This document shows positions 1 through 8,790 of a DNA stretch of 64,000 nucleotides, piece by piece. The notes under the pieces are model-generated. The model ran no database searches and was not told the DNA's origin. It worked only from the letters and a program-made list of their open reading frames with translations. How positions within the stretch are numbered: the first letter of the stretch is position 1; the number at the start of each line of letters is the position of its first letter. The position numbers and the translations under genes were made by a program. Origin of the DNA: Alphaproteobacteria bacterium (GTDB taxonomy: Bacteria; Pseudomonadota; Alphaproteobacteria; Rickettsiales; JABSSG01); NCBI GenBank assembly GCA_030426905.1, contig JAUHXQ010000001.1, positions 461,626 through 525,625 on the forward strand, given 5' to 3'.

Positions 1-225
1 AACGGTGTTATTAACAAGTTTATCTAGTATTTCAGACTTAAGTGAGTCCTTATACTTCATTTTAATTACTTCTGATGGAACTTTCCCTTTTCTGAATCCT
101 TTAATATCTGCTTTAGCAGCCACTTCAGATGCTTTGCTATCTATTTCTTTGGATACTTCTTTTGCAGAAAAAGTTATATTATACTTCCTAACTAATTCCT
201 CGTTTAGTAGTTCTTTTACTTCCAT
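1..225 (-). CDS. tig: Trigger factor, N-terminal part (gene runs off the left edge)
   Basis: The minus strand is open from an ATG at 225 to the window edge, giving 75 residues. Residues around 50 read GFRKGKVP, which matches the ribosome-docking signature GFRxGxxP of trigger factor, and the surrounding alternation of charged helix and strand fits its N-terminal ribosome-binding domain. Trigger factor is the ribosome-associated chaperone and prolyl isomerase that receives nascent chains in the cytosol. An AAGGTG stretch lies a short distance before the ATG and supports this start. The remaining domains lie outside the window, so integrity cannot be judged. tRNA-Leu lies just upstream on the same strand. 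Confidence 0.88.
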   Translation of the reverse strand, partial: MEVKELLNEELVRKYNITFSAKEVSKEIDSKASEVAAKADIKGFRKGKVPSEVIKMKYKDSLKSEILDKLVNNTV

Positions 226-270
226 CGCTATTATCACCTTGTTAATAAATTGAGCATTTATAGCCAATAA

Positions 271-355
271 TGGTACGGGTGGAGGGACTTGAACCCACAC
301 AACTTACGTTACAAGATCCTAAATCTTGCGCGTCTACCAGTTCCGCCACACCCGC
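271..355 (-). tRNA. tRNA-Leu (anticodon UAG)
   Basis: The reverse complement folds into an 85-nt class II tRNA with the 3' CCA encoded. The acceptor arm pairs GCGGGTG with CACCCGT, giving a terminal G-U pair. The anticodon stem CAAGA/TCTTG closes a seven-base loop TTTAGGA, so the anticodon is TAG and it reads CUA/CUN codons. A long variable arm and a GGTTCAAGTCC T-arm are visible, as expected for leucine tRNA. Confidence 0.95.
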
Positions 356-440
356 AATCATATGTCAGCTATGCTCCACAATATATATTTATGCGACGTA
401 AAATACAACAGTTTAACTAGAAAATTTACCATATAGCGTC

Positions 441-1352
441 CTATAACTCATTATTATGGTATTCGTTGCCACTTGGTTCTCCAGTAAGGCCTAAAGAATT
501 TGTAACATAATCAAAACCTTTGCTTACATTAGGTATCAAGACTTCCTTGTAGCCATAATTGAAAAATGTGTTAACTTGCTGAGTTATTAAACCAAATGAA
601 GCAATTCCTAAAAAAGCAAAAACATTCGTTGTTACTTTCTTATAATAATTAGGTTCAGCAGAGTGCAATGCGAGTTCACGTGCACTTCCTATAGCGCAGT
701 GCTTATTTGCTAATATTCCTATTTCATAGGCGTGAGCAGCAAAATTATATATTTCATAAACATGAGCACCTACTTGATTGCCAAGCGATACTCCCTTTAT
801 ATATCCATATGTAGAGATAACTGTATCTATACCTACCATAATTCCTTCATTTAGAACTGCTTTCACTCCTCCGATGAAATCATAATTTCTATTTTCTTTT
901 GTAGGTTTTATAAAAGCACCAGATATAAATGCATCCGAAGCTTCTGCAGCTATAGAAGATATTATAAAATTTGGCCCATTATGGTATATAAGTTGATTTA
1001 TACTTCCTTCGACCATTTGCATAAATAATGCTGTATTATTTGAGGGAGTATTTGAAGAATGATCTACCCAAAAATACTTGTTTGCTCCTCCTAAGATAGC
1101 TCCTATGTCTCCTATTTTAATATGATCGGATATTATAAAATTTTGTGCATCTAGTTGCTTACCAATTTTACGCAATGTTGCTGATACTACGTACCCAGCA
1201 GCTGAAGCTTTTTGAATTCCTGTATTATTAGTAACAGAAGATATTATAGAATAGTCAATGGATGACTCTCCTGTAGCTTCTATTGCAGCTTCTACAAAAA
1301 TATTTGTTAGTATTATATTATCTGAGTCAGTTTTTTTTATCTTTTGTGGCAT
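441..1352 (-). CDS. Hypothetical protein, 303 aa, family not recognised
   Basis: I do not recognise this family. The protein is rich in Ala, Ser, Ile and Gly, with several moderately hydrophobic stretches in its second half (about 160-260) but no N-terminal signal peptide; the first 12 residues are charged. The start at 1352 is supported by a GAGG motif about nine bases upstream. It stands alone between tRNA-Leu and the divergent coq7 promoter. The composition is normal for the genome and the frame is long and clean, so it is probably a real gene. The weakly hydrophobic segments could indicate a membrane-associated or pore-like protein, but that is only a suggestion. Confidence 0.7.
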   Translation of the reverse strand: MPQKIKKTDSDNIILTNIFVEAAIEATGESSIDYSIISSVTNNTGIQKASAAGYVVSATLRKIGKQLDAQNFIISDHIKIGDIGAILGGANKYFWVDHSSNTPSNNTALFMQMVEGSINQLIYHNGPNFIISSIAAEASDAFISGAFIKPTKENRNYDFIGGVKAVLNEGIMVGIDTVISTYGYIKGVSLGNQVGAHVYEIYNFAAHAYEIGILANKHCAIGSARELALHSAEPNYYKKVTTNVFAFLGIASFGLITQQVNTFFNYGYKEVLIPNVSKGFDYVTNSLGLTGEPSGNEYHNNEL

Positions 1353-1518
1353 TTTGGTTTCCTCTTTTTAGTAAATTAGATAGATAAGAATTCACTACAT
1401 ATCTATAGCAAGACAAGTTATGGATTGTTGCATAGATTATTTAATCCAAGCTTTACAACAACCAGAATGGAAAAAAATTTTAATGAACTGTAGATAATAA
1501 CAATGGTTTGTTTCTTTT

Positions 1519-1546
1519 TTGACAAAAGAAAACATTATAATATAAT
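1519..1546 (+). promoter_or_regulatory. Sigma-70-type promoter for coq7
   Basis: TTGACA at 1519-1524 and TATAAT at 1541-1546 are separated by 16 bases: both hexamers match the consensus exactly. Transcription would start near 1553, leaving a leader of about 70 bases before the coq7 ATG at 1622. The upstream gene at 441-1352 is transcribed the other way, so coq7 is the only candidate target. Confidence 0.75.
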
Positions 1547-1621
1547 TAGCTAATAAAGTAGTTAGCTTTTTCATTGTTAGATTTTTTTGATTACCATTAA
1601 TGATAATTATTTTTCTAAGTT

Positions 1622-2146
1622 ATGTCAAATAAAAAGAATATTATAAAACAGATGATTAGGGTAAATCATGCTGGAGAATATGCAGCAAAACGCATTTATG
1701 AAGGGCAGTTGCAACATATTAAAGACCCTCACGCTTATGATGAAATTAAAGAGATGGCAAAGGGTGAAGAAGCTCATCTGAAGTATTTTGAAGAGCAGAT
1801 TGTTGAAAGAAAAATAAGACCTACGTTACTACATTTTGTTGTTGATAAAGTCTCTTATGGTTTAGGTGCAGTTACTGCTAAACTAGGTACTGAAGCAGCA
1901 ATGGTTTGCACCTCTGCTGTTGAGACAGTTATCGCTGATCATTATACACAACAGATTCGTTATCTTGATGAGGAGGGTAGCGATGCAAATCTTAGAGATA
2001 AGATTTCTATATTTCGTGACGAAGAATTAGAACATAAACATACTGCAGAATCGCATGATTTAGAAAAAGCTCCTGCATATAAATTACTAGATAAAACAAT
2101 ACAGACTGGTTGTAAGATTGCCATTAAATTAGTTAAGTATTTGTAG
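1622..2146 (+). CDS. coq7: Coq7-type demethoxyubiquinone hydroxylase
   Basis: The 174-residue protein matches the Coq7 di-iron monooxygenase family, which hydroxylates C6 of the demethoxy-quinone in ubiquinone synthesis at the inner membrane. The four-helix ligand set is visible: RVNHAGEYAAKRIYEGQ near the N-terminus, EEAHL near residue 57, AVETVIADHY near residue 100, and EELEHKHTA near residue 138, giving the repeated E and ExxH iron ligands. The length fits short bacterial Coq7 proteins. It is a single-gene unit behind a near-perfect promoter at 1519-1546. An aerobic respiratory chain using ubiquinone is implied. Assignment is secure from the motif pattern. Confidence 0.95.
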   Translation: MSNKKNIIKQMIRVNHAGEYAAKRIYEGQLQHIKDPHAYDEIKEMAKGEEAHLKYFEEQIVERKIRPTLLHFVVDKVSYGLGAVTAKLGTEAAMVCTSAVETVIADHYTQQIRYLDEEGSDANLRDKISIFRDEELEHKHTAESHDLEKAPAYKLLDKTIQTGCKIAIKLVKYL

Positions 2147-2213
2147 AGTTACTATCGCGATGCATTTATGAACATAAAAAGCTTTTATATCTAGAAATAT
2201 TTATAGTAAATTA

Positions 2214-2600
2214 TTAAAATTCACCATAATCGTGATCGTGGTGATGATCATGTTTGCAATGTTTGCCAACTATTTTACATATTCCTTCAGCATCATTACG
2301 ATATTCAGGAGAGAATAGTTTGCATATTTCTGCAGCTTTTTCGCATGGTTCTTTCCACCCAAACTTTGCACATACAAATACTATAAAAACTTCGTGCGGT
2401 CCTATAACATTGCTTATTCCTTCATGCAGCGCTTGAGTATAAAGTTCTTCTCCGGTTTTTTGTAAATCTTGATATAAAGATTCAAAATCCTCATGAACTC
2501 TAGCGCTTACAGTGGATGGGATGCCTCCTTTTTCAGGAGTTACAGGATTAATTCCTGCTTGCTGCGAAAAAAAATCATGGAAGTTTTCTTGACCAGACAT
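2214..2600 (-). CDS. Hypothetical protein with histidine-rich C-terminus, 128 aa
   Basis: No family recognised. The body (residues 1-110) is acidic and probably helical, with five cysteines. The last 15 residues are dominated by His and Asp, reading HCKHDHHHDHDYGEF, which resembles a metal-binding tail. There is no signal peptide. It is convergent with coq7, and the holC-pepA pair lies upstream of it on the same strand. The His/Cys content suggests binding of nickel, zinc or cobalt, but this is inference from composition alone. Confidence 0.65.
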   Translation of the reverse strand: MSGQENFHDFFSQQAGINPVTPEKGGIPSTVSARVHEDFESLYQDLQKTGEELYTQALHEGISNVIGPHEVFIVFVCAKFGWKEPCEKAAEICKLFSPEYRNDAEGICKIVGKHCKHDHHHDHDYGEF

Positions 2601-2670
2601 AATTTAATACCATGTTAGATGTACAACTAATTATAATTGTAAATCAGAGATGTATGATAATCACCAGGTG

Positions 2671-3138
2671 TTAGCTCTGAATCCACTTTAAGTTATCATC
2701 CTGTTGCCAGAAGATCACTTTATAATCCGTTTTTTGGTAAGATTTGTATAGATCATAAGCAGAAATAACGCTGTGGTCGTCTTCATTGCCATAGAAGAAG
2801 TATAAATATTTATTTAACTTTATATCTTGGTTGATTTTTTTAGATGTTAAATCTATGCATATAGAAGCATTATTTAAATTTATGTTCACTTCGTTATCAT
2901 TGGTGTTTAAGTATAGTAGTACAGGGTGATCTTCTGGGTTTTGGCAATTATTAGCTATATCATGAGGTATAAAAGCATTTGCCGGAGTTGTCCACAATAC
3001 TTGATCTAACTCTAACATTTGCTGTTCACTATTGCATTTGATACAAATTTTTTCACCTAAGTCATATATTTTTGCAACAAACTTAGGCAGACTACTAATG
3101 ATAGGAGTTTTTCTCAAGTGATAAAAAACTATTTCCAC
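2671..3138 (-). CDS. holC: DNA polymerase III chi subunit
   Basis: The 155-residue protein carries the HolC features: an N-terminal strand-helix start (MEIVFYHL), the motif LDQVLWTTPANAFIPHD near residues 44-60, and a C-terminal YKVIFWQ strand. Chi links the clamp-loader psi subunit to single-strand binding protein at the replication fork. The start is GTG at 3138; it shares one base with the TAG stop of pepA (TAGTG), so the two are translationally coupled. holC next to pepA is a conserved alphaproteobacterial arrangement, which strengthens the call for this fast-evolving family. Confidence 0.88.
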   Translation of the reverse strand: MEIVFYHLRKTPIISSLPKFVAKIYDLGEKICIKCNSEQQMLELDQVLWTTPANAFIPHDIANNCQNPEDHPVLLYLNTNDNEVNINLNNASICIDLTSKKINQDIKLNKYLYFFYGNEDDHSVISAYDLYKSYQKTDYKVIFWQQDDNLKWIQS

Positions 3139-4649
3139 TATTTTTTCTCGTAATAGTCTTCTAAAAATTGATTTAGTACTCTTACACCAAAACCAGTAGC
3201 TCCAGCTTGGTTTAGGTCACTTTTTTTGCTTGAGTCTGTGACCCCTGCAATATCTAAATGAGCCCATGGTACATTGTTAACAAATCTTTGTAGAAATTGT
3301 GCAGCAGTAATACTTCCTGCGCCTCTACCAGTGCTTATGTTTTGCATATCTGCAATTTTAGAATCTATCATTTTATCATATTCTTTATCTAGAGGTAATC
3401 TCCATAGTTTTTCTCCTGTCTTATAGCCAGCATCACAGAGTTTTTGTACTAATTGATCATCATTAGAAAATATACCAGCATACTGATCAGCAAGAGTTAT
3501 CACCATTGCTCCAGTTAAAGTGGCTAGGTTTATCATAAATTTTGGTTTAAACTTATCTTGAGTGTACCATAATGCATCGGCAAGAACTAACCTGCCTTCT
3601 GCGTCAGTATTAAGTACTTCCACCGTCTGTCCTGACATTGTTTTTACGATATCTTCTGGTCTTTGTGCGTTGCCGCCTGGCATATTTTCAACTAGTCCTA
3701 AAACACCAACGACATTTACTTTGGCTTTTCTCAAAGCTAGTGTTTTCATTAATCCAGCAACAACTGCAGCACCAGCCATGTCATATTTCATACCAATCAT
3801 TGCATTAGCAGGTTTTAAAGACAATCCTCCAGTATCAAAGGTTACTCCTTTTCCTATAAAAGCAAGAGTTTCATTAGAATCTTGGCTTCCTTCCCAACGC
3901 ATTACTACAAGTTTAGGCTTGTTTCTACTGCCGCGAGCGACACCAAGCAATGCATTCATGTTCAAAGACGTCATTTCCTCTTCGTTTAGTATTTCTACTT
4001 TTAATCCAAGTTTACTAAGCTCTTGGCATCTGGATGCAAAATTCTCTGGAGTAAGGACGTTTCCTGGCTCTGAAACTAAGGTTTTAGTGAAAGCGCAACC
4101 TTGATAGATTGCGTTAATTTTTTCAAATTCTGCTTTTAGCTGATCAGAATTAGTTAATGCCGCATCAATAGATTGTACCTTTAAAAAATCATCTTTTTTC
4201 TTAGTGAGATATTGGTCAAAATAAAAACTTTTAGTTAAAATCCCCAACAATATGTTTAGAGGCATGTGTTGTTCGTCTTCACTATGTTTATTGTCTTCTG
4301 ATGGGAAATATAAACTTGCAGAGTATGCCTTACATTGTTGTAGGCTATCGTATATTTTTCCTCCAATTTTGAGTTGGTCAATTGTATTGGCATTTGTTTG
4401 ATTACCAAGGCTAATTAAAACTATGTTTGCAGGGTTTTTTTTTGCTGTAGGAATAACTAACACCTCCCCATATTCTCCTTCATAATTTTGTGCTTTGATA
4501 ATATCGGAGATTACTATGTTAGTGTTTTTTTCTATATCTTTCGTAGAGTTAGGTAAGATAAGCTCCTTGTTGTTTGCATTCTTGCATTTAACTACTAATA
4601 TCGTAGCTAGGTTATTATCAGAAGGTTTATCAATAAATTTTATTTCCAT
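3138..4649 (-). CDS. pepA: Leucyl aminopeptidase (M17 family)
   Basis: A 503-residue cytosolic metallo-aminopeptidase that removes N-terminal residues from peptides. The M17 signature NTDAEGRL is at residues 347-354, and the upstream metal-binding segment GKGVTFDTGG is at 266-275; LxxLATLTGA follows after the signature. The N-terminal 150 residues form the more variable macro-like domain. Length is typical (about 500). It is the first gene of a pepA-holC pair with a one-base overlap. For an intracellular bacterium, recycling of imported peptides is a likely use. Confidence 0.96.
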   Translation of the reverse strand: MEIKFIDKPSDNNLATILVVKCKNANNKELILPNSTKDIEKNTNIVISDIIKAQNYEGEYGEVLVIPTAKKNPANIVLISLGNQTNANTIDQLKIGGKIYDSLQQCKAYSASLYFPSEDNKHSEDEQHMPLNILLGILTKSFYFDQYLTKKKDDFLKVQSIDAALTNSDQLKAEFEKINAIYQGCAFTKTLVSEPGNVLTPENFASRCQELSKLGLKVEILNEEEMTSLNMNALLGVARGSRNKPKLVVMRWEGSQDSNETLAFIGKGVTFDTGGLSLKPANAMIGMKYDMAGAAVVAGLMKTLALRKAKVNVVGVLGLVENMPGGNAQRPEDIVKTMSGQTVEVLNTDAEGRLVLADALWYTQDKFKPKFMINLATLTGAMVITLADQYAGIFSNDDQLVQKLCDAGYKTGEKLWRLPLDKEYDKMIDSKIADMQNISTGRGAGSITAAQFLQRFVNNVPWAHLDIAGVTDSSKKSDLNQAGATGFGVRVLNQFLEDYYEKK

Positions 4650-4743
4650 AATTGTTACCTATAATGAAGTATAATATACAAACTAAAGTTATGGGACAGT
4701 TTGTCAAAATTAAGCAGTAAATGCAATGAGAAAATTCTATTAT

Positions 4744-4986
4744 TCAAAATTTCTCATTTCTAAGTTCTGCTGACATAAGTTTCTCATAATCTATATCGTG
4801 ATTTTTACATAGTTTTTTAATTTTAACTTTTAATTGTTTCTGGAGGGATAATAAATTATCCCGAGTTCCTTCTACTGCGTGATCACTCAAAGTTTCTTTG
4901 ATTCCGTACTCAGGGCTCTCCAACAAGTCACTAACTTCTTTTAATTCCTCTAATTTTTCTCTTAAATTTTTAGGTAGATCTGTCAT
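4744..4986 (-). CDS. Small hypothetical protein, 80 aa
   Basis: Family not recognised. The protein is hydrophilic and charged throughout (many Lys, Glu, Asp, Leu) and is predicted by eye to be almost wholly helical, with a heptad-like leucine pattern in residues 5-60. It has no signal peptide or cysteine pair. It lies between pepA, which is on the same strand with a gap of about 95 bases, and the divergent metK. The clean frame and normal composition suggest a real gene, but its short length leaves doubt. Confidence 0.5.
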   Translation of the reverse strand: MTDLPKNLREKLEELKEVSDLLESPEYGIKETLSDHAVEGTRDNLLSLQKQLKVKIKKLCKNHDIDYEKLMSAELRNEKF

Positions 4987-5060
4987 AAGCGTAATTGTTT
5001 TAATGTTAGTTATGGAGTAATATATATAAGAATTTATACCATACTAGATAATAAAACAAC

Positions 5061-6233
5061 ATGCTTGGGAAAAATAATTATAGTGGATTTTTTACCTCTG
5101 AATCAGTATCAGCTGGACATCCAGATAAAATTGCAGATCATATTGCAGACGCAATTCTTGATGAAATTTTAAGACAGGATAAGCATTCGCGTGTAGCTTG
5201 TGAGGTGGCGATAAAGGAAAGCACAGTAATTGTATTTGGTGAGGTTACTACTAAAGCTTGGGTTGATATTGAAGCTATTGTACGAGATGTAGTTAAAGAA
5301 ATAGGCTATACAGATCCTGAGCTAGGGTTTGATTATAGATCTTGTAGTGTTATGACCATGATATCAAAACAATCACAAGATATATCGCAATCTGTTGACA
5401 GGGGACATATTAAAGATCAAGGAGCTGGAGACCAAGGTATGATGTTTGGTTTTGCGACGACAGAAACCAAGGAATTAATGCCAGCCACCATAGTGTTTGC
5501 AAATGATATATTGCTTTATCTAGATAAGATAAGGAAAAATGGTAACATTGAATGGCTTCGTCCGGATGCAAAGAGTCAAGTAACAGTTGAATATGAAAAT
5601 GGATCTCTGAAAAGGATAGACACTATTGTTCTTTCGGCGCAACATCATCCACATATTACTCAAGCACGACTACAAAAAGAGCTCAGAGAAAAAGTTATAA
5701 TACCAGCTTTGCCACAGAAACTTATTGATAAAAATACTAAATTTATTATTAATCCTAGTGGCCACTTTGTTATTGGTGGCCCTGTTGCAGACTCAGGACT
5801 GTCAGGTAGAAAAATAATAGTTGATACATACGGATCTTATGTTCCTCATGGAGGTGGGTCATTTTCTGGAAAAGACCCTTCAAAAGTTGATAGATCTGGA
5901 GCGTATATGGCTCGTTATATTGCTAAAAACATTGTGGCAGCAAAGTTAGCTGAGAATTTTGCTATACAAATTTCTTACGCAATAGGAAAGGCAGATCCAG
6001 TATCAATTGCTGTGAATAGTTTTAATAGTAGCAAATATAGTGATGATGATTTTTTGAAGCTCATAAAGAAAATTTTTGATCTAAAGCCAGGAAAAATTAT
6101 ATCTAGCTTAGGGTTGCTTTCTCCTATCTATAAAAATACGGCAGTTTATGGTCATTTTGGTAAAAAATACTTACCTTGGGAAAAAACTGATAGAGTTGAA
6201 GCTCTATTGAAAGCAATATACTGTATTAAATAA
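5061..6233 (+). CDS. metK: S-adenosylmethionine synthetase
   Basis: A complete 390-residue MetK, which makes SAM from methionine and ATP. Signature segments are all present: GHPDKIADHIADAILDE near residue 19, the hexapeptide GAGDQGMMFG near residue 120, and the P-loop-like GGGSFSGKDPSKVDRS near residue 270. Length matches the family (about 385-400), and no frameshift or internal stop is seen. In many Rickettsia species metK is decaying because SAM is imported; here it appears fully functional. A DMT-family transporter gene lies less than 1 kb downstream. The ATG at 5061 is the first in frame and fits homologue N-termini. Confidence 0.97.
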   Translation: MLGKNNYSGFFTSESVSAGHPDKIADHIADAILDEILRQDKHSRVACEVAIKESTVIVFGEVTTKAWVDIEAIVRDVVKEIGYTDPELGFDYRSCSVMTMISKQSQDISQSVDRGHIKDQGAGDQGMMFGFATTETKELMPATIVFANDILLYLDKIRKNGNIEWLRPDAKSQVTVEYENGSLKRIDTIVLSAQHHPHITQARLQKELREKVIIPALPQKLIDKNTKFIINPSGHFVIGGPVADSGLSGRKIIVDTYGSYVPHGGGSFSGKDPSKVDRSGAYMARYIAKNIVAAKLAENFAIQISYAIGKADPVSIAVNSFNSSKYSDDDFLKLIKKIFDLKPGKIISSLGLLSPIYKNTAVYGHFGKKYLPWEKTDRVEALLKAIYCIK

Positions 6234-6301
6234 AATTAGCTATGGTACAAATAGCATTAAATTGAAATATGTATTAATATGAAACAAAGTTTGATGTTTC
6301 T

Positions 6302-7078
6302 TTATTTATTTCTCTTATTGTTGTTTGCTAATAAGTAGTAGCTTTCCTTATACCATTTGCTTTGAGGGTAATTATGGCCTAAAGTAGCAGCATATTGCTT
6401 TGCTTCTTGAGGTAACTCTAAAAAAACATATGATTCTGCGAGTCTATATAGTGCTTCTTCTATATGAGAGGTGGTTGAGTATTTATCAACAATTACTTTA
6501 AATCTGTTGATTGCGGCTAAAATCTTTCCTTTTTTTAAGTAATAACGGCCTACAATCATTTCTTGGGCTGCTAAATGCTCATCAATTATTTCTAATTTTA
6601 CTTTTGCATCTTTAGCATATTCAGAGTTTGGGAATCTTGTTCGTAACTCGTTGAATGCTGCTTTAGAATCATGAGTGTAAGATTGATCTCTGTGTGGGTT
6701 GTCTATTTGCTCGTAATAAGAGAGGGCCTTGATATAGTGAGCGTAGTCTATATCTGAAGCTGCGGGATGCATTTTGACATAGTTTTCTACGGCAGGAATA
6801 ACGCTATCGTAATCTTGAAGTAGGTAGTAAGAATAAATTTCCATTAGCTGAGCTTTAGGAGCCCATTCGTAATAAGGGTATTGATAGGCAACTTGAGCAA
6901 AGAGTTCTGCCGATTTTTTATATTCTTTTTTCGTTAACATCAAAGATGCTTCTTTATATAATTCAGCTGCACTCTTGTCTTGAGTGTGCTCAACTGCTTT
7001 TTTGCTAGCGCAGCCTATTGTTAAATTTAAACTTAACAAAAATGAAACAAATAAAAATAATATCTTTAAAATTCTCAT
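6302..7078 (-). CDS. bamD: Outer-membrane assembly lipoprotein BamD
   Basis: A 258-residue lipoprotein of the BAM complex that inserts beta-barrel proteins in the outer membrane. The N-terminus is a lipoprotein signal peptide ending in LNLTIGC with the lipidated cysteine at residue 23. The rest consists of tetratricopeptide-like helical pairs, for example AELYKEASLMLTKKEYKKSA near 39-58 and later units with FPNSEYAKDA and YPQSKWYKES, the typical BamD closing pattern. Length fits the family (about 240-270). It is convergent with metK. BamE is also encoded in the window at 30356-30796. Confidence 0.93.
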   Translation of the reverse strand: MRILKILFLFVSFLLSLNLTIGCASKKAVEHTQDKSAAELYKEASLMLTKKEYKKSAELFAQVAYQYPYYEWAPKAQLMEIYSYYLLQDYDSVIPAVENYVKMHPAASDIDYAHYIKALSYYEQIDNPHRDQSYTHDSKAAFNELRTRFPNSEYAKDAKVKLEIIDEHLAAQEMIVGRYYLKKGKILAAINRFKVIVDKYSTTSHIEEALYRLAESYVFLELPQEAKQYAATLGHNYPQSKWYKESYYLLANNNKRNK

Positions 7079-7155
7079 GTTTGATCCTGTATAATTTACA
7101 TTGGTTATGAGTTAGTCTATAATAAAATATAGTCTGAGTTATGCAGTAAAATACA

Positions 7156-8043
7156 TTGATTTTAAGAAAAAAGCAAATAATAGGTCAAATATATGCTCTT
7201 CTTGCCGGAATATTGTTTGGTTCCGTAGGGTTTCTTACAATAAAAGTGGCAAGCTCTGGTATATCTCTTTCCACAGCTTTATTCTGGAGATTCTTTATTG
7301 CTTCTATAGTATTAGTTCCTATTTTGCTTGTAAGGTCTGAAATAAAATTCAACAAAAAAAGTGTTATAGTAGCACTTTTTACTGGTGTTTTACTCAATGG
7401 TCCTGCGATTTTAATTTATTTTATGGCAAGCAACAAAATAGGGATTGCTTTTGCAACGACTATTTTCTTTTGTGCTCCCATATTTGTAGCATTGTTTGCT
7501 TGGATTACAAAAAGTGAAATACTAGACAGAAGAACAATTATCGCTTTAATATTAATTACTATAGGGATGTTATTTCTTTACGACAATAGTTATACAATGC
7601 ATATTTTTGGCATACTCCTTGCTGTACTTGCTGCTATTGCTTATGGTCTTTGTATTTTTGCTAATAAAAGATATTCAGAAGAAATTTGTATATATAACTC
7701 AACTTTTATGTTGTGTTTTGGAAGTGCGATGTATTTTCTTGGTGTGTCACTACTGAATGGTAAGTTTATGATCCCAAATACTAACTATATGTGGGCTAAT
7801 ATTGTTACAGTTTCTTTAGTATGTACGTTGTTGCCAGTATTGTTTTTCTTCAAGTCAATGCAGTATATTTCGTCTGTGCAATTATCTATTTTATTACTAA
7901 GCGAACCTATATTTTCTATATTTTTAGGCGTAATAGGGTTTAATGAAGTGATTAATTTAAAACAGTCGATAGCTATTGCAATTATTCTATCAGGCGCTAT
8001 CATACACCAAACTTCTAATAGAAGCCAAGAAGCTACAATTTAA
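7156..8043 (+). CDS. EamA/DMT-family transporter, possible SAM or metabolite carrier
   Basis: The 295-residue membrane protein has ten hydrophobic segments arranged as two EamA halves; the first begins near IYALLAGILFGSVGFLTIK and the second near HIFGILLAVLAAIAYGLC. The start taken is TTG at 7156, because the first membrane segment follows at once and no suitable ATG is in frame nearby. DMT carriers of this size include the SAM transporter described in Rickettsia prowazekii, so SAM is one candidate substrate, but many Rickettsiales carry several EamA paralogues with other or unknown substrates. It is followed after 15 bases by a HAD phosphatase, probably in one transcript. Confidence 0.85.
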   Translation: MILRKKQIIGQIYALLAGILFGSVGFLTIKVASSGISLSTALFWRFFIASIVLVPILLVRSEIKFNKKSVIVALFTGVLLNGPAILIYFMASNKIGIAFATTIFFCAPIFVALFAWITKSEILDRRTIIALILITIGMLFLYDNSYTMHIFGILLAVLAAIAYGLCIFANKRYSEEICIYNSTFMLCFGSAMYFLGVSLLNGKFMIPNTNYMWANIVTVSLVCTLLPVLFFFKSMQYISSVQLSILLLSEPIFSIFLGVIGFNEVINLKQSIAIAIILSGAIIHQTSNRSQEATI

Positions 8044-8058
8044 GACATATCATTTTAC

Positions 8059-8715
8059 ATGGAAATAAAGCTAATTATTTTTGATTGCGACGGCACTCTT
8101 ATTGATAGCGAATATATTAACAATAAAGCTACTTCAGATGTGCTTATAGAGTTGGGGCATAAGGAGTTTACTATAGATTATTGTATAAGATTTTTTGCTG
8201 GATGTAGTATGCATGATGTTCTTGATACTTTAAAAAAACTTCGAATTCCTAATCCAGAAATAACTTTAGATGCTATGCAAACAAGAGCAATTGCTATGGC
8301 AAAGAATAATCTTGCTCCTATTTCAAATGCGATAGAAACGGTAAAAAGAATTACATTACCTAAGGCTGTTGCGTCAAATGGAGAGCGAAAAATGGTTATT
8401 ACTTCACTAAGTATTACAGGATTATCTAAATATTTTGATAATAACTCTATATTTACCTGTGAACTAGTAAAAAAAGCAAAACCAGCTCCTGATATATATT
8501 TATATGCTGCAGAAAAAATGGGTGGTATCGAGCCAAAACATTGTTTAGTTATAGAAGATAGTGTTCGTGGTATAATTGCAGGAAAAGCTGCTGGAATGAA
8601 TGTTCTTGGTTTTACAGGGGGAAACCATCATAATGATGAGTCTAAGCAAGCATTAAAAGATGCTGGTGCAATGCAAATTATAGAGAACCTTGCAGAAATA
8701 CTGCATTATCTATAG
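8059..8715 (+). CDS. HAD-superfamily phosphatase, phosphoglucomutase/phosphoglycolate type
   Basis: A 218-residue HAD hydrolase. Motif I is DCDGTLIDS with the nucleophile Asp9 and acid/base Asp11; motif II is ASNG near residue 112; motif III contains KKAKPAPDIYL near residue 137; motif IV is VIEDS near residue 164. A helical cap lies between motifs I and II, as in subfamily IA members such as phosphoglycolate phosphatase and beta-phosphoglucomutase. The exact substrate cannot be read from the sequence. It follows the EamA transporter by only 15 bases. Confidence 0.88.
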   Translation: MEIKLIIFDCDGTLIDSEYINNKATSDVLIELGHKEFTIDYCIRFFAGCSMHDVLDTLKKLRIPNPEITLDAMQTRAIAMAKNNLAPISNAIETVKRITLPKAVASNGERKMVITSLSITGLSKYFDNNSIFTCELVKKAKPAPDIYLYAAEKMGGIEPKHCLVIEDSVRGIIAGKAAGMNVLGFTGGNHHNDESKQALKDAGAMQIIENLAEILHYL

Positions 8716-8790
8716 TTTATAGTAAATTTAGATGTGATAGAGAAGTGAGGCTAGAAATGAGAATATTTATTGAAAATAAAGTGTATTAGC

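Noticed and set aside
5..253. 82-codon plus-strand frame at the left edge
   Set aside because: It is antisense to the trigger-factor start, whose GFRKGKVP motif is clear on the minus strand.
1410..1500. Short plus-strand frame of about 25 codons in the coq7 upstream region
   Set aside because: Too short, no ribosome-binding site and no recognisable similarity; it ends before the coq7 promoter.
1548..1572. AGCTAA/TTAGCT stem followed by T residues before coq7, possible attenuator
   Set aside because: The predicted transcript starts inside the first arm, so the hairpin would not form in the coq7 mRNA.
3562..4104. 180-codon plus-strand frame inside pepA
   Set aside because: Antisense shadow of the pepA core; pepA has all family motifs.
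4987..5060. Possible SAM riboswitch upstream of metK
   Set aside because: Only 74 bases, with no paired helices matching any SAM riboswitch core that I could find.
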